Positions 54,919 to 62,797 of a stretch of 64,000 nucleotides of DNA are shown here, one piece after another. Within the stretch, counting starts at the first letter, position 1, and every line of letters starts with the position of its first letter. The position numbers and the translations under genes were made by a program. Location: positions 1 through 64,000 of the forward strand of contig NZ_JOHS01000053.1 in assembly GCF_000725625.1 (NCBI RefSeq). The letters run 5' to 3'. Below the pieces are notes generated by a model. It ran no database searches, was not told where the DNA came from, and saw nothing but the letters and a program-made list of their open reading frames with translations. The stretch comes from Streptomyces sp. NRRL F-6676 (lineage in GTDB: Bacteria > Actinomycetota > Actinomycetes > Streptomycetales > Streptomycetaceae).

Positions 54919-55776
54919 ATGATCGGCATCACGGGTGCGTCCGGTCCCCTCGGACGTGCCACCGCCGAGCTGGTGCTGCGTACCGTCGACCCCCGCGAGG
55001 TGGTCCTCACCACGCGCACGCCACAGGCGCTCGCCGACCTCGCCGCCCGCGGGGCGCAGGTGCGGCCGGCCGATTTCGGCGACCCGCGCACTCTCGAGGC
55101 CGCGTTCGCCGGCGTCGAACGGCTGCTGCTCATCTCCACCGACGCGGTGGGCTCCCGCCTCGACCAGCAGCGGGCCGCCCTCGCGGCGGCGGCCGGGGCC
55201 GGGGTCTCGTACGTCGCCTACACCTCCGTGCCCGAGCCGGTGCCCGCCAACCCCGCGGTGGTGGTGGCCGACCACGCCGGAACGGAGCGGGCGCTGCGGG
55301 AGAGCGGACTGCGCTGGACCGCCCTGCGCAACAACCTGTACGCGCACATGCAGGTCTCCGTCGTCGAACAGGCCGCCGCCACGGGCCGCCTGACGACCAA
55401 CAGCGGCAGCGGCGCGGCGGCGTACGTCACCCGGGAGGACTGCGCGGCGGTGGCCGCCGGGATCCTCACCCGGGGCGGGTACGAGAACGAGGCCGTGGAC
55501 GTCACCGGCCCCGAGCCGGTCGGCGCCCCCGATCTGCTGCGTCTCGCCCGTGACCTCGGCGGCCGTGACGTCGAACTCGTGAACGTCGACGACCACACGT
55601 TCGCCGCCGCGCTGGAAGAAGCGGGCCTGCCCGAGCCGGTCGCGGAGCTCGTGACCTCGTTCGGCGCGGCCACGCGCGGCGGGTTCCTCGCCGGGGTCAG
55701 CGGGGTGGCGGCCGACGTGACCGGCCGCGAGCCGCGCTCCCTCGCGGACGTGGTGCGCCAGGCCCGGAGCGCCTGA
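54919..55776 (+). CDS. NmrA-like NAD(P)-dependent oxidoreductase (QorB-like)
   Basis: A 285-residue atypical short-chain dehydrogenase. The NAD(P)-binding motif GITGASGPLGRATAEL is at about residues 3-18, followed by the LTTRTPQALADL cofactor-specificity strand and YVAYTSVPEP. The family includes quinone and aldehyde reductases and redox sensors. ATG 54919 is used; the earlier in-frame ATG-like start at 54898 is less likely. Four bases separate it from the Bcr/CflA transporter gene, so reductase and exporter form one unit controlled by the dyad upstream. Confidence 0.87.
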   Translation: MIGITGASGPLGRATAELVLRTVDPREVVLTTRTPQALADLAARGAQVRPADFGDPRTLEAAFAGVERLLLISTDAVGSRLDQQRAALAAAAGAGVSYVAYTSVPEPVPANPAVVVADHAGTERALRESGLRWTALRNNLYAHMQVSVVEQAAATGRLTTNSGSGAAAYVTREDCAAVAAGILTRGGYENEAVDVTGPEPVGAPDLLRLARDLGGRDVELVNVDDHTFAAALEEAGLPEPVAELVTSFGAATRGGFLAGVSGVAADVTGREPRSLADVVRQARSA

Positions 55777-55780
55777 CCCG

Positions 55781-57049
55781 ATGACGACGGAGAACGCGGT
55801 GGTCCACCGGACCGGCGGCGGCGGGGGCGGAGGCGGGGCGGGGCACAGGGTCCGGGTGCTGGTGATCCTCGCGAGCCTCAGTGCCCTCGGCCCGGTCTCC
55901 ATCGACGCGTACATCCCCGGTCTGCCCCGGCTCGCCGAGACGCTGCACAGTCCGGCATGGGCGGTCCAGCTCACCGTCACCGCATGCCTGGCGGGCCTGG
56001 CCGTCGGCCAGTTGGTGGCCGGTCCGCTGAGCGACGCGCTGGGCCGGCGGCGGCCCCTGCTGTGGGGGCTGAGCCTCTACACCGGGGCCGGACTGCTGTG
56101 CGGCCTCGCCCCGACGGTCTGGCTCCTCGTCGTGCTGCGCGCGGCGCAGGGGCTCGGCGGGGCCTTCGCCCTGGTGATCGCCTACGCGTACGTCAGCGAT
56201 CTGCACGAGGGGAAGGCGGCGGCGCGCTACTTCTCCCTGCTGACGCTCGTCACCGGCCTGGCCCCGGTGCTCGCCCCGCTCGCCGGGGCGCAGCTCCTCC
56301 AGGCGTGGGGCTGGCGGGCGGTGTTCGTGGCGACCTCCGTGCTCAGCGCCGTCGTGCTCGCCGCGGGTGCGGGGGCGCTGCCGGAGAGCCACCCGCCGCA
56401 CCTGCGCCAGGAGCGGGCCTGGCGCCGGGCGGGCCCGGTCTACGGCCGCCTGCTGCGCGACCGTTCCCTGCTGGGCCCCGTGCTCGCCAACGCCCTGTCG
56501 TTCGCGGTGATGTTCGCCTACATCGCGGGCTCCCCGTTCGTCCTGGAGAGCCTGTACGGACTCGGTGCCCGGCAGTACAGCCTGGTGTTCGCGGTGAACG
56601 CGTGCGGGCTCGTCGCCGCCGCGGGGGTGAGCGGCGTCCTCGTCGGCCGCCTCGGTGCCCGGTCCCTGCTGCGTGCCGGGGTGACCGGTTCGGCCGCCGC
56701 GAGCGTCGTCCTGCTGGTCCTCGCGCTCGCCGGCGCGGGGCTGTGGCCGGTCCTCGCGGCGCTGTTCGTCACGATCGCCCACGTCGGACTGGTGCTGCCG
56801 AACGCGCCAGCGCTGGTGCTGCGGCAGCGCGGCTCCCACGCCGGAGCGGCGGCGGCGCTCCTCGGCTGCGGCCAGTTCCTGTTCGGCGGACTCGCCGCAC
56901 CGCTCGTGGGGCTCTCGGACGCGCACGACGCCGTCCCCATGGCCACGGTCATGGCCGTCCTCGCCCTGGCCGCCCTGACCGTGTTCGTCACCGTGACCCC
57001 CGCCGCCACGACAGAGCCGCTCATCGGGACGAGCGGCGACCTGCCCTGA
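55781..57049 (+). CDS. Bcr/CflA family multidrug MFS transporter
   Basis: A 422-residue 12-span transporter, likely proton-driven export of drugs or metabolites. It has the family opening LGPVSIDAYIPGLPRLAETL in the first membrane segment, the loop 2-3 motif GPLSDALGRRRPLL, and ALPESHPP after segment 6, a landmark of Bcr/CflA transporters. The N-terminus carries a run of Gly residues (positions 12-19). It is co-transcribed with the reductase gene, and the pair resembles an inducible detoxification unit. Confidence 0.9.
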   Translation: MTTENAVVHRTGGGGGGGGAGHRVRVLVILASLSALGPVSIDAYIPGLPRLAETLHSPAWAVQLTVTACLAGLAVGQLVAGPLSDALGRRRPLLWGLSLYTGAGLLCGLAPTVWLLVVLRAAQGLGGAFALVIAYAYVSDLHEGKAAARYFSLLTLVTGLAPVLAPLAGAQLLQAWGWRAVFVATSVLSAVVLAAGAGALPESHPPHLRQERAWRRAGPVYGRLLRDRSLLGPVLANALSFAVMFAYIAGSPFVLESLYGLGARQYSLVFAVNACGLVAAAGVSGVLVGRLGARSLLRAGVTGSAAASVVLLVLALAGAGLWPVLAALFVTIAHVGLVLPNAPALVLRQRGSHAGAAAALLGCGQFLFGGLAAPLVGLSDAHDAVPMATVMAVLALAALTVFVTVTPAATTEPLIGTSGDLP

Positions 57050-57082
57050 AGGGGCGGCGGGGGCGGAGAGACCTCCTGCACG

Positions 57083-57147
57083 GACCTGTTCCGCGGACCT
57101 GTTCCGCGGACTTGCTCCGCGAACCTGTTCCGCGGACCTACTCCGCG
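57083..57147. repeat. Five-copy 13-bp tandem repeat at a convergent junction
   Basis: Units GACCTGTTCCGCG begin at 57083, 57096, 57109, 57122 and 57135, with one to three changes in the later ones. The array lies between the transporter and the catalase genes and covers the last codons of the catalase. Neighbouring units can pair (CCGCGG), giving alternative hairpins that may serve as a terminator. Confidence 0.85.
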
Positions 57148-59411
57148 ACCGCGAAGCGGTCCCAGACGCGGTGGGTGGCCAGGAGTCGCGTCACCTCGGC
57201 GAGGGCCGCGGGGCCGTCGGCGGCCGTCACCACGCCGGCCGCCCCGGCGGGGATGCCCGCCGCCTCCAGCACGGCCTGCCCGCCGCCCCAGACGGCGATC
57301 GCCTTCCCGTGCCGGAACGCCTCGTCCAGCAACAGCAGCACCCGGGGATCCGTCGCCGCCCCGGCGGCCGGCTCCGCCGCCTTCGCGTCCCGGGCGCCGA
57401 AGGCGTCGGCGCCCACCCCCGGCACCCCGGCCACCAGCACCGCGTCGAACTCGATCGACCGCGCCGTGGCGAACGTGCGCTGCACGGTGACCGGTTCGGC
57501 GCCCCCGGCGTCCAGCCTGCCGCCCGCCGGGGCGACGACCAGCGGCACCATGCCGCCGTCGAGCACGGCCTGCCGCACCGCGCGCACACCGTCCAGGTCG
57601 CCCTGCCCGTCGGTGACGACGGCGATCATCCGGCCGTCCGTCGGCCAGCTCCGCCCCACCTGGGACAGGGCCGGGCTCGGCTCGATCTCCTCCAGGGTCA
57701 CCGTCGGCGCCGGCGCGGGCAGCCCGAGCCCGGCGGCGACCGGCGCGCACAGCTCCGGGTCGATGTTGGCCAGCACCTGAAGCCCGCGCTCCTTGACCGC
57801 CTGCTCGTAGCACTTGCCGAGCTCGAAGGTGTACGCCGAGACGATGTGCTCCCGCTCCACCGGGCTCATGCTCCGCCAGAACCTGCGCGGCTGGCTGAAG
57901 TGGTCCGCGAACGTCTCCGGGGCCTCGCGGACCTTCTTCGACTGCGGCACCGTCAACGGCACCTCGACGAACGCCCCGTCGTCCGCGCCCGCGGTGAACG
58001 GGCAGCCCCCGTCGAGGGAGTTGGGCCGGTACGGGGCCACACCCGTGTGCACCGCGTCCTGGTGGAAGCCGTCCCGCAGCATGTCGTTGACCGGCGCGTG
58101 CGTGCGGTTGACCGGGATCTGCGCGAAGTTGGGGCCGGCGAGCCGGGTGATCTGCGTGTCCAGGTACGAGAACAGCCGCCCCGCCAGCAGCGGGTCGTCG
58201 GTGACGTCGATGCCCGGCACCAGATGGCCCGGGTGGAACGCGACCTGCTCGGTCTCGGCGAAGAAGTTCGACGGGTTCCGGTTCAGCGTCAGCAGCCCGA
58301 TCGGCTGCACCGGCGCCAGTTCCTCGGGGACGAGGTTCGTCGGGTCGAGCAGATCGATCCCCTCGAACGTCTGCTCGGGGTTGTCCGGGAACGTCTGGAT
58401 GCCCAGCTCCCACTGCGGGTACGCGCCCGCCTCGATCGCGTCGGCCAGGTCCCGGCGGTGGAAGTCGGGGTCCACCCCGCCGGTGATCTGCGCCTCCTCC
58501 CACACCAGGGAGTGCACGCCCAGCTTCGGCTTCCAGTGGAACTTCACCAGCGTGGTGGCGCCCTCCGCGTTGACCAGCCGGAAGGTGTGGACGCCGAAGC
58601 CCTCCATCATGCGGTACGACCGCGGGATGCCCCGGTCCGACATGTTCCACAGCACGTGGTGGGTGGCCTCGGTGTGCAGGGTGACGAAGTCCCAGTGCGT
58701 GTCGTGCGCGGACTGCGCCTGCGGGATCTCCCGGTCGGGGTGCGGCTTGGCGGCGTGCACGATGTCCGGGAACTTGATCGCGTCCTGGATGAAGAAGACC
58801 GGGATGTTGTTCCCGACCAGGTCGAACGTGCCCTCGCTGGTGTAGAACTTCGTCGCGAAGCCCCGGGTGTCGCGCACCGTGTCCGCCGAGCCGCGCGAGC
58901 CGAGCACCGTGGAGAAGCGGGTGAACACCGGCGTCTCGACGTCCTTGCCGAGGAACGCCGCCTTGGTGACGCTCGCCGCGGTGCCGTACCCCTTGAAGAC
59001 GCCGTGCGCCGCGGCGCCGCGCGCGTGCACCACCCGCTCCGGGATGCGCTCGTGGTCGAAGTGGGTGATCTTCTCCCGCAGATGGTGGTCCTGGAGCAGG
59101 ACGGGACCGCGCGGGCCGGCCTTGAGGGAGTGGTCGGTGTCGTACAGCCGGGCGCCCTGCGCCGTGGTCAGATACGCGCCGGCCTGTCCCGTCCGCCGCG
59201 GATCGGTGCCGGTCTCCTGGCCGGTGGGGCTGACGGTCTCCGGGGTGCCCTGGTCCGGCTTGGGCGGCAGCGGCTCCCTGGGCGCGGTCGGCTCCGCGAC
59301 GGTGGGGGTCTCAGGTCCCGGGCGGCCCGGTACGCCCTCGGGCGGGCCGTCGCCGCGGAGTGCGTCGGCGGCCTTCTCGGCGAATGCCCTCACGGGGTTC
59401 TTGTCAGTCAT
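57138..59411 (-). CDS. katE: Catalase HPII type (KatE, large-subunit clade 2)
   Basis: Breaks down hydrogen peroxide with heme. The 757-residue protein has a 75-residue Pro-rich N-terminal extension, the catalytic His in RVVHARGAAAHGVF, the Asn in DLVGNNIPVFF, the heme Tyr in RLFSYLDTQITR, and the large clade-2 C-terminal flavodoxin/DJ-1-like domain at about residues 600-757. ATG 59411 gives MTDKNPVRAFAEKAADALRG. It heads a minus-strand group with a DUF6098-like, a DUF3140 and a Dps gene, together pointing to stationary-phase and oxidative-stress defence. Confidence 0.95.
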   Translation of the reverse strand: MTDKNPVRAFAEKAADALRGDGPPEGVPGRPGPETPTVAEPTAPREPLPPKPDQGTPETVSPTGQETGTDPRRTGQAGAYLTTAQGARLYDTDHSLKAGPRGPVLLQDHHLREKITHFDHERIPERVVHARGAAAHGVFKGYGTAASVTKAAFLGKDVETPVFTRFSTVLGSRGSADTVRDTRGFATKFYTSEGTFDLVGNNIPVFFIQDAIKFPDIVHAAKPHPDREIPQAQSAHDTHWDFVTLHTEATHHVLWNMSDRGIPRSYRMMEGFGVHTFRLVNAEGATTLVKFHWKPKLGVHSLVWEEAQITGGVDPDFHRRDLADAIEAGAYPQWELGIQTFPDNPEQTFEGIDLLDPTNLVPEELAPVQPIGLLTLNRNPSNFFAETEQVAFHPGHLVPGIDVTDDPLLAGRLFSYLDTQITRLAGPNFAQIPVNRTHAPVNDMLRDGFHQDAVHTGVAPYRPNSLDGGCPFTAGADDGAFVEVPLTVPQSKKVREAPETFADHFSQPRRFWRSMSPVEREHIVSAYTFELGKCYEQAVKERGLQVLANIDPELCAPVAAGLGLPAPAPTVTLEEIEPSPALSQVGRSWPTDGRMIAVVTDGQGDLDGVRAVRQAVLDGGMVPLVVAPAGGRLDAGGAEPVTVQRTFATARSIEFDAVLVAGVPGVGADAFGARDAKAAEPAAGAATDPRVLLLLDEAFRHGKAIAVWGGGQAVLEAAGIPAGAAGVVTAADGPAALAEVTRLLATHRVWDRFAVAE

Positions 59412-59579
59412 CGCGCTCCCACGGTGAGTCCTCGGCTGCGCCGCGCAAGGGGGGCGTCGCGCGGCGGAGCCGCCTGAGTACCCGGGGGAGCGGAAGTCGA
59501 ACTCGTGCGGACGGGTGAGGTTGGGACTGGGACGACAGGGCCTACGAGGTCGGGACGACAGGGCCTACGGGCAGGCCCC

Positions 59580-60035
59580 CTACGGCGCACGCCGCAGGGG
59601 GCCCCAGTCGCCCTCCTGGCGCTCGACCGCCGTGCGGGCCTCCTTGATCACGCGTTCGTCTATCCAGCCGACCGGCTCCACGTCCCGTACCAGCGGCTCG
59701 TTGTCCGGGCCGCGCCCCTGCTCGTGGCCCCGCAGCACCCAGGGGCGCACACCGGGGCCCTTCTCGCGGGGCAGATGGGAGTAGTCGTGGAGCCGGCGGG
59801 CCACCCACAGCTCCACCGGCCGGTCCTCCCACCACGGCTCCACGCCGAGCGGATTGGCCGACAGACCCGGCATCCGCACGCCCGTCAGATCGTCCCTGCT
59901 GCCCTGCGCGCCCAGATCGGCGTGCGGGCCGTGCGACCAGCGGACGTACAGCTCCGGTTCGCCGCGCACCAGGGCGCCCAGTTCGCCGAGCGTGTGCAGG
60001 ACGGGCAGGGCGTCGTCGGTGTCATCGGCGCTCAT
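59580..60035 (-). CDS. DUF6098-like protein
   Basis: A 151-residue soluble protein. The middle (YVRWSHGPHADLG...LTGVRMPGLSANPLGVEPWW) and the end (WVARRLHDYSHLPREKGPGVRPWVL, GRGPDNEPLVRDVEPVGWID) read like the Streptomyces DUF6098 family as I recall it. The function is unknown. The start is taken at ATG 60035; ATG 60053 adds six residues. It lies 24 bases downstream of the DUF3140 gene on the minus strand and is probably co-transcribed with it. Confidence 0.6.
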   Translation of the reverse strand: MSADDTDDALPVLHTLGELGALVRGEPELYVRWSHGPHADLGAQGSRDDLTGVRMPGLSANPLGVEPWWEDRPVELWVARRLHDYSHLPREKGPGVRPWVLRGHEQGRGPDNEPLVRDVEPVGWIDERVIKEARTAVERQEGDWGPLRRAP

Positions 60036-60059
60036 CGATCGCTCGCGGCCCATCGGGCC

Positions 60060-60440
60060 TCATCGGGCCTGCGACCGGGACTCCGTCTGGTCCGGTTTGA
60101 GCGGGTCGTGGCCGAGGGACATCAGGCGGTGGCGCCGGGCCGTGTCCTCGTCGCTGTCGCCGCGCTCCGGCTCGGGCTCGTCGGCCCGGTCCTGCTCGGC
60201 GGTGACGATGTCCACGACCTCGTACATCACGTCGATGTCGGCGTCCGTGAGGTCCGTGCGCCGCTTCTGGAGGATGGCCAGCACCTGCTGACCGGTCTCC
60301 GGGCCGGCCTGCTCGGGCAGCGGCTCGGTCTCCTCCCCGGCGTCCTGGACCCGCAGCCAGGCCGCCAGTTCCTGGGAGGTCATGTTCACCACGCGGTGGA
60401 ACTCGTCCCACAGCGTGTCGAGTTCGAGGGCGTCCGTCAT
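60060..60440 (-). CDS. DUF3140 protein
   Basis: A 126-residue acidic soluble protein. The N-terminus LWDEFHRVVNMTSQELAAWL and LTDADIDVMYEVVDIV are the DUF3140 landmarks. The function is unknown, but members often sit with stress proteins. GGAAGG lies a few bases before ATG 60440. It is followed by the DUF6098-like gene and then katE on the same strand. Confidence 0.8.
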   Translation of the reverse strand: MTDALELDTLWDEFHRVVNMTSQELAAWLRVQDAGEETEPLPEQAGPETGQQVLAILQKRRTDLTDADIDVMYEVVDIVTAEQDRADEPEPERGDSDEDTARRHRLMSLGHDPLKPDQTESRSQAR

Positions 60441-60522
60441 GACGTACCCCTTCCGTGCGCGTATCCGGGCATGCCGCCGGCGGGCGCCGTCGTCGTCGCG
60501 GCCCCGCCGTGTCTCCGAGGGG

Positions 60523-61008
60523 TCAGCCCTCCTCGTGCGGGTAGTTCTCCGCGTCGAACATCCACCGCTGCTTCTCCAGATCGGCGGTGATCGCGATCAG
60601 CAGGTCCTGGGTGACCGGGTCCGGCTTGTCCGTGGCCTCGATCCGCTCCCGCAGCCGCTTGATGGCGGTCTCCAGGGCGTCCACGATCACCTGGACGACG
60701 TCGGAGTCGCGCACCCAGCCGACCTTCGGGCCGCCCAGGTTGAACGAGGCGGCGATGGTCTCGGGGCGGCCGTCCGGCGGCACACCGATCGCCGCGGCGC
60801 GCTCGGCCACGGTGTCGGAGTACGCACGGGCGGTGTCCACGACCTCGTCGAGCTGGAGGTGGATCGAACGGAACCGGGGCCCGACGATGCTCCAGTGCGC
60901 CTGCTTGCCGACGAGCGAGAGGCCGAGCAGATCCACCAGCGTCTGCTGGAGGGCGTCCCCGGCCACTCGACGGGCCTCGTCGGGGAGCGTGCTCTTCACA
61001 ACGGTCAT
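60523..61008 (-). CDS. dps: Dps family ferritin-like protein
   Basis: A 161-residue four-helix Dps/ferritin-like protein that should store iron and protect DNA. The ferroxidase residues lie in LVGKQAHWSIVGPRFRSIHLQLDEVVD (His, then His, Asp and Glu on the next turn) at about residues 32-58. The tail is short, without the long Lys-rich extension of DNA-binding E. coli Dps. It starts at ATG 61008, after GGAGAA, and is the first gene of the stress group ending in katE. Confidence 0.92.
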   Translation of the reverse strand: MTVVKSTLPDEARRVAGDALQQTLVDLLGLSLVGKQAHWSIVGPRFRSIHLQLDEVVDTARAYSDTVAERAAAIGVPPDGRPETIAASFNLGGPKVGWVRDSDVVQVIVDALETAIKRLRERIEATDKPDPVTQDLLIAITADLEKQRWMFDAENYPHEEG

Positions 61009-61194
61009 GCCGCGGTTCTCCTTAGTCTTGTGTCTCCTCGCGGGTTCTCGGGGCCCCGCGTCTCTTCCCCACGCTCACGCGGGTGCCCACGACCCCCCGC
61101 CGGAAACCCGGCCCGGACCGCGCGGAGCGCCCAGGACCGACAGGCGAGACGCTCCTTACCTCCCAGGTGGGGCGGGCATAGCATCGGTTTCCGC

Positions 61195-61968
61195 ATGGAC
61201 ACGATCTCGCTGACGCACATCTCCCCGTGGGGGTTCGCCGCGCTCGCCGCCGCGGCCCTCCTCGTCGGCTTCTCCAAGACCGCGGTGAGCGGCGCCAACA
61301 CCGTCAGCCTGGCGGTCTTCGCGGCCGTGCTGCCGGCCCGCGCGTCGACCGGCGTACTGCTGCCGATCCTGATCGCCGGCGACGTCCTCGCCGTCCTCAC
61401 CTACCGGCGGCACGCCCACTGGCCCACCCTGTGGCGGCTGTTCCCGGCGGTCGCGGTCGGCGTCGTCCTCGGCACCGGGTTCCTGGTGTGGGCCGGCGAC
61501 GGGATCGTACGGGTCTCGATCGGCGCGATCCTGCTGATGATGGCGGCGGTCACGGTGTGGCGCCGGCGCACCACCGCACGCGAGAGCGATCCCGAGGCGG
61601 TGACCACCCGGGGCGGCCGGGTCAAGGCCCGCTCCTACGGCGTCCTCGGCGGCTTCACCACGATGGTCGCCAACGCGGGCGGCCCCGTGATGTCGCTGTA
61701 CCTGCTCTCCGCGGGCTTCCGCAAGCTCGGCTTCCTCGGCACCTCCGCGTTCTTCTTCCTCATCGTCAACGTCTCCAAGGTGCCGTTCAGCGCGGGGCTC
61801 GGCCTGATCGACGGCTCCTCGCTGCTGCTCGACGCGGCGCTCGTGGTGTTCGTGATCCCGGGCGCCCTCCTCGGCAAGTGGGCCGTGCACCGCATCAACC
61901 AGCGTCTCTTCGAACGCCTCGTCATCGCGGCCACCGTGGTCGGCGGGATCCAGCTCCTCGTACGGTGA
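61195..61968 (+). CDS. TauE/SafE family sulfite/organic-anion exporter
   Basis: A 257-residue membrane permease with about eight spans in two halves. The first-half repeat WGFAALAAAALLVGFSKTAVSGANTVSLAVFAAVLP and the second-half VLGGFTTMVANAGGPVMSLYLLSAGF are the TauE/SafE landmarks. The family exports sulfite, sulfoacetate or similar anions. ATG 61195 has no ribosome binding site, and CATAGCAT lies just upstream, so a leaderless start is likely. Its stop overlaps an in-frame GTG (61965) of the cobK gene. Confidence 0.88.
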   Translation: MDTISLTHISPWGFAALAAAALLVGFSKTAVSGANTVSLAVFAAVLPARASTGVLLPILIAGDVLAVLTYRRHAHWPTLWRLFPAVAVGVVLGTGFLVWAGDGIVRVSIGAILLMMAAVTVWRRRTTARESDPEAVTTRGGRVKARSYGVLGGFTTMVANAGGPVMSLYLLSAGFRKLGFLGTSAFFFLIVNVSKVPFSAGLGLIDGSSLLLDAALVVFVIPGALLGKWAVHRINQRLFERLVIAATVVGGIQLLVR

Positions 61969-61991
61969 GCCCGGCACGTACGCTCACCGGC

Positions 61992-62747
61992 ATGTCCCCG
62001 CACGTCCTGATCCTCGGCGGCACCACCGAGGCCCGGCACCTCGCCGCCGCGCTCGCCGATCGTCCCGGCGTACGGGTGACCACCTCCCTCGCCGGCCGCG
62101 TCACCCGCCCCGGCGCGCTCCCCGGCGAGGTACGCAGCGGCGGCTTCGGCGGCGCCGCCGGGCTCGCCGACTGGCTTCGCGCCCACGCCGTCGACGCCCT
62201 GGTCGACGCCACCCACCCCTTCGCCGAGCGCATCACCGCCCACGCGGCACAGGCCGCCGCGACGGCCGGCGTCCCGGCGGTCTTCCTGCGCCGCCCCGGC
62301 TTCACGCCCACCACCCCGGACGCCCACTGGACCCCGGTCCCGTCCCTGGCCGCCGCGGCGCAGGCCCTGGCCGGGCTCGCCCCCCGCCGGATCCTCCTCA
62401 CCACCGGCCGCCTGGGCCTGGCGGCGTTCGCCGCGCTGGACCACCACGAGTTCGTCGTACGTGCGGTGGAACCCCCGGACCCCCCGCTGCCGGCCCACAC
62501 GGAGGTACTCCTCGCCCGGGGCCCCTTCACCCTCGAGGACGAGCTGACCCTGCTACGGCACCACGCCGTCCGGCTCCTGATCACAAAGGACAGCGGCGGC
62601 ACGGCGACGTCCCCGAAACTCACGGCGGCCCACCGACTCGACGTCCCGGTCATGGTGGTCCAACGCCCTCCGCTGCCGGAGGGGGTTACGGCGGTGGAGG
62701 ACGTGCGGGGCGTGCTGGAGAGGCTGAGGTCGATCGGGGTTCTGTAG
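61992..62747 (+). CDS. cobK: Cobalt-precorrin-6A reductase
   Basis: Reduces precorrin-6A or its cobalt form in corrin ring synthesis using NADPH. The 251-residue enzyme opens with VLILGGTTEARHLAAAL, has the DATHPFAERITAHAAQAA segment, the LTTGRLGLAAFAAL loop, and the near-C-terminal LLITKDSGGTATSPKLTAAHRL, all typical of CobK/CbiJ. ATG 61992 is used. GTG 61965, overlapping the TauE stop, would add nine residues and couple translation. No other cobalamin gene is visible nearby. Confidence 0.92.
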   Translation: MSPHVLILGGTTEARHLAAALADRPGVRVTTSLAGRVTRPGALPGEVRSGGFGGAAGLADWLRAHAVDALVDATHPFAERITAHAAQAAATAGVPAVFLRRPGFTPTTPDAHWTPVPSLAAAAQALAGLAPRRILLTTGRLGLAAFAALDHHEFVVRAVEPPDPPLPAHTEVLLARGPFTLEDELTLLRHHAVRLLITKDSGGTATSPKLTAAHRLDVPVMVVQRPPLPEGVTAVEDVRGVLERLRSIGVL

Positions 62748-62797
62748 GGTCCGGGACTCTCTCGTGGGCGCGGCCCGCCCCCCCGGCCCCGCCCGCT

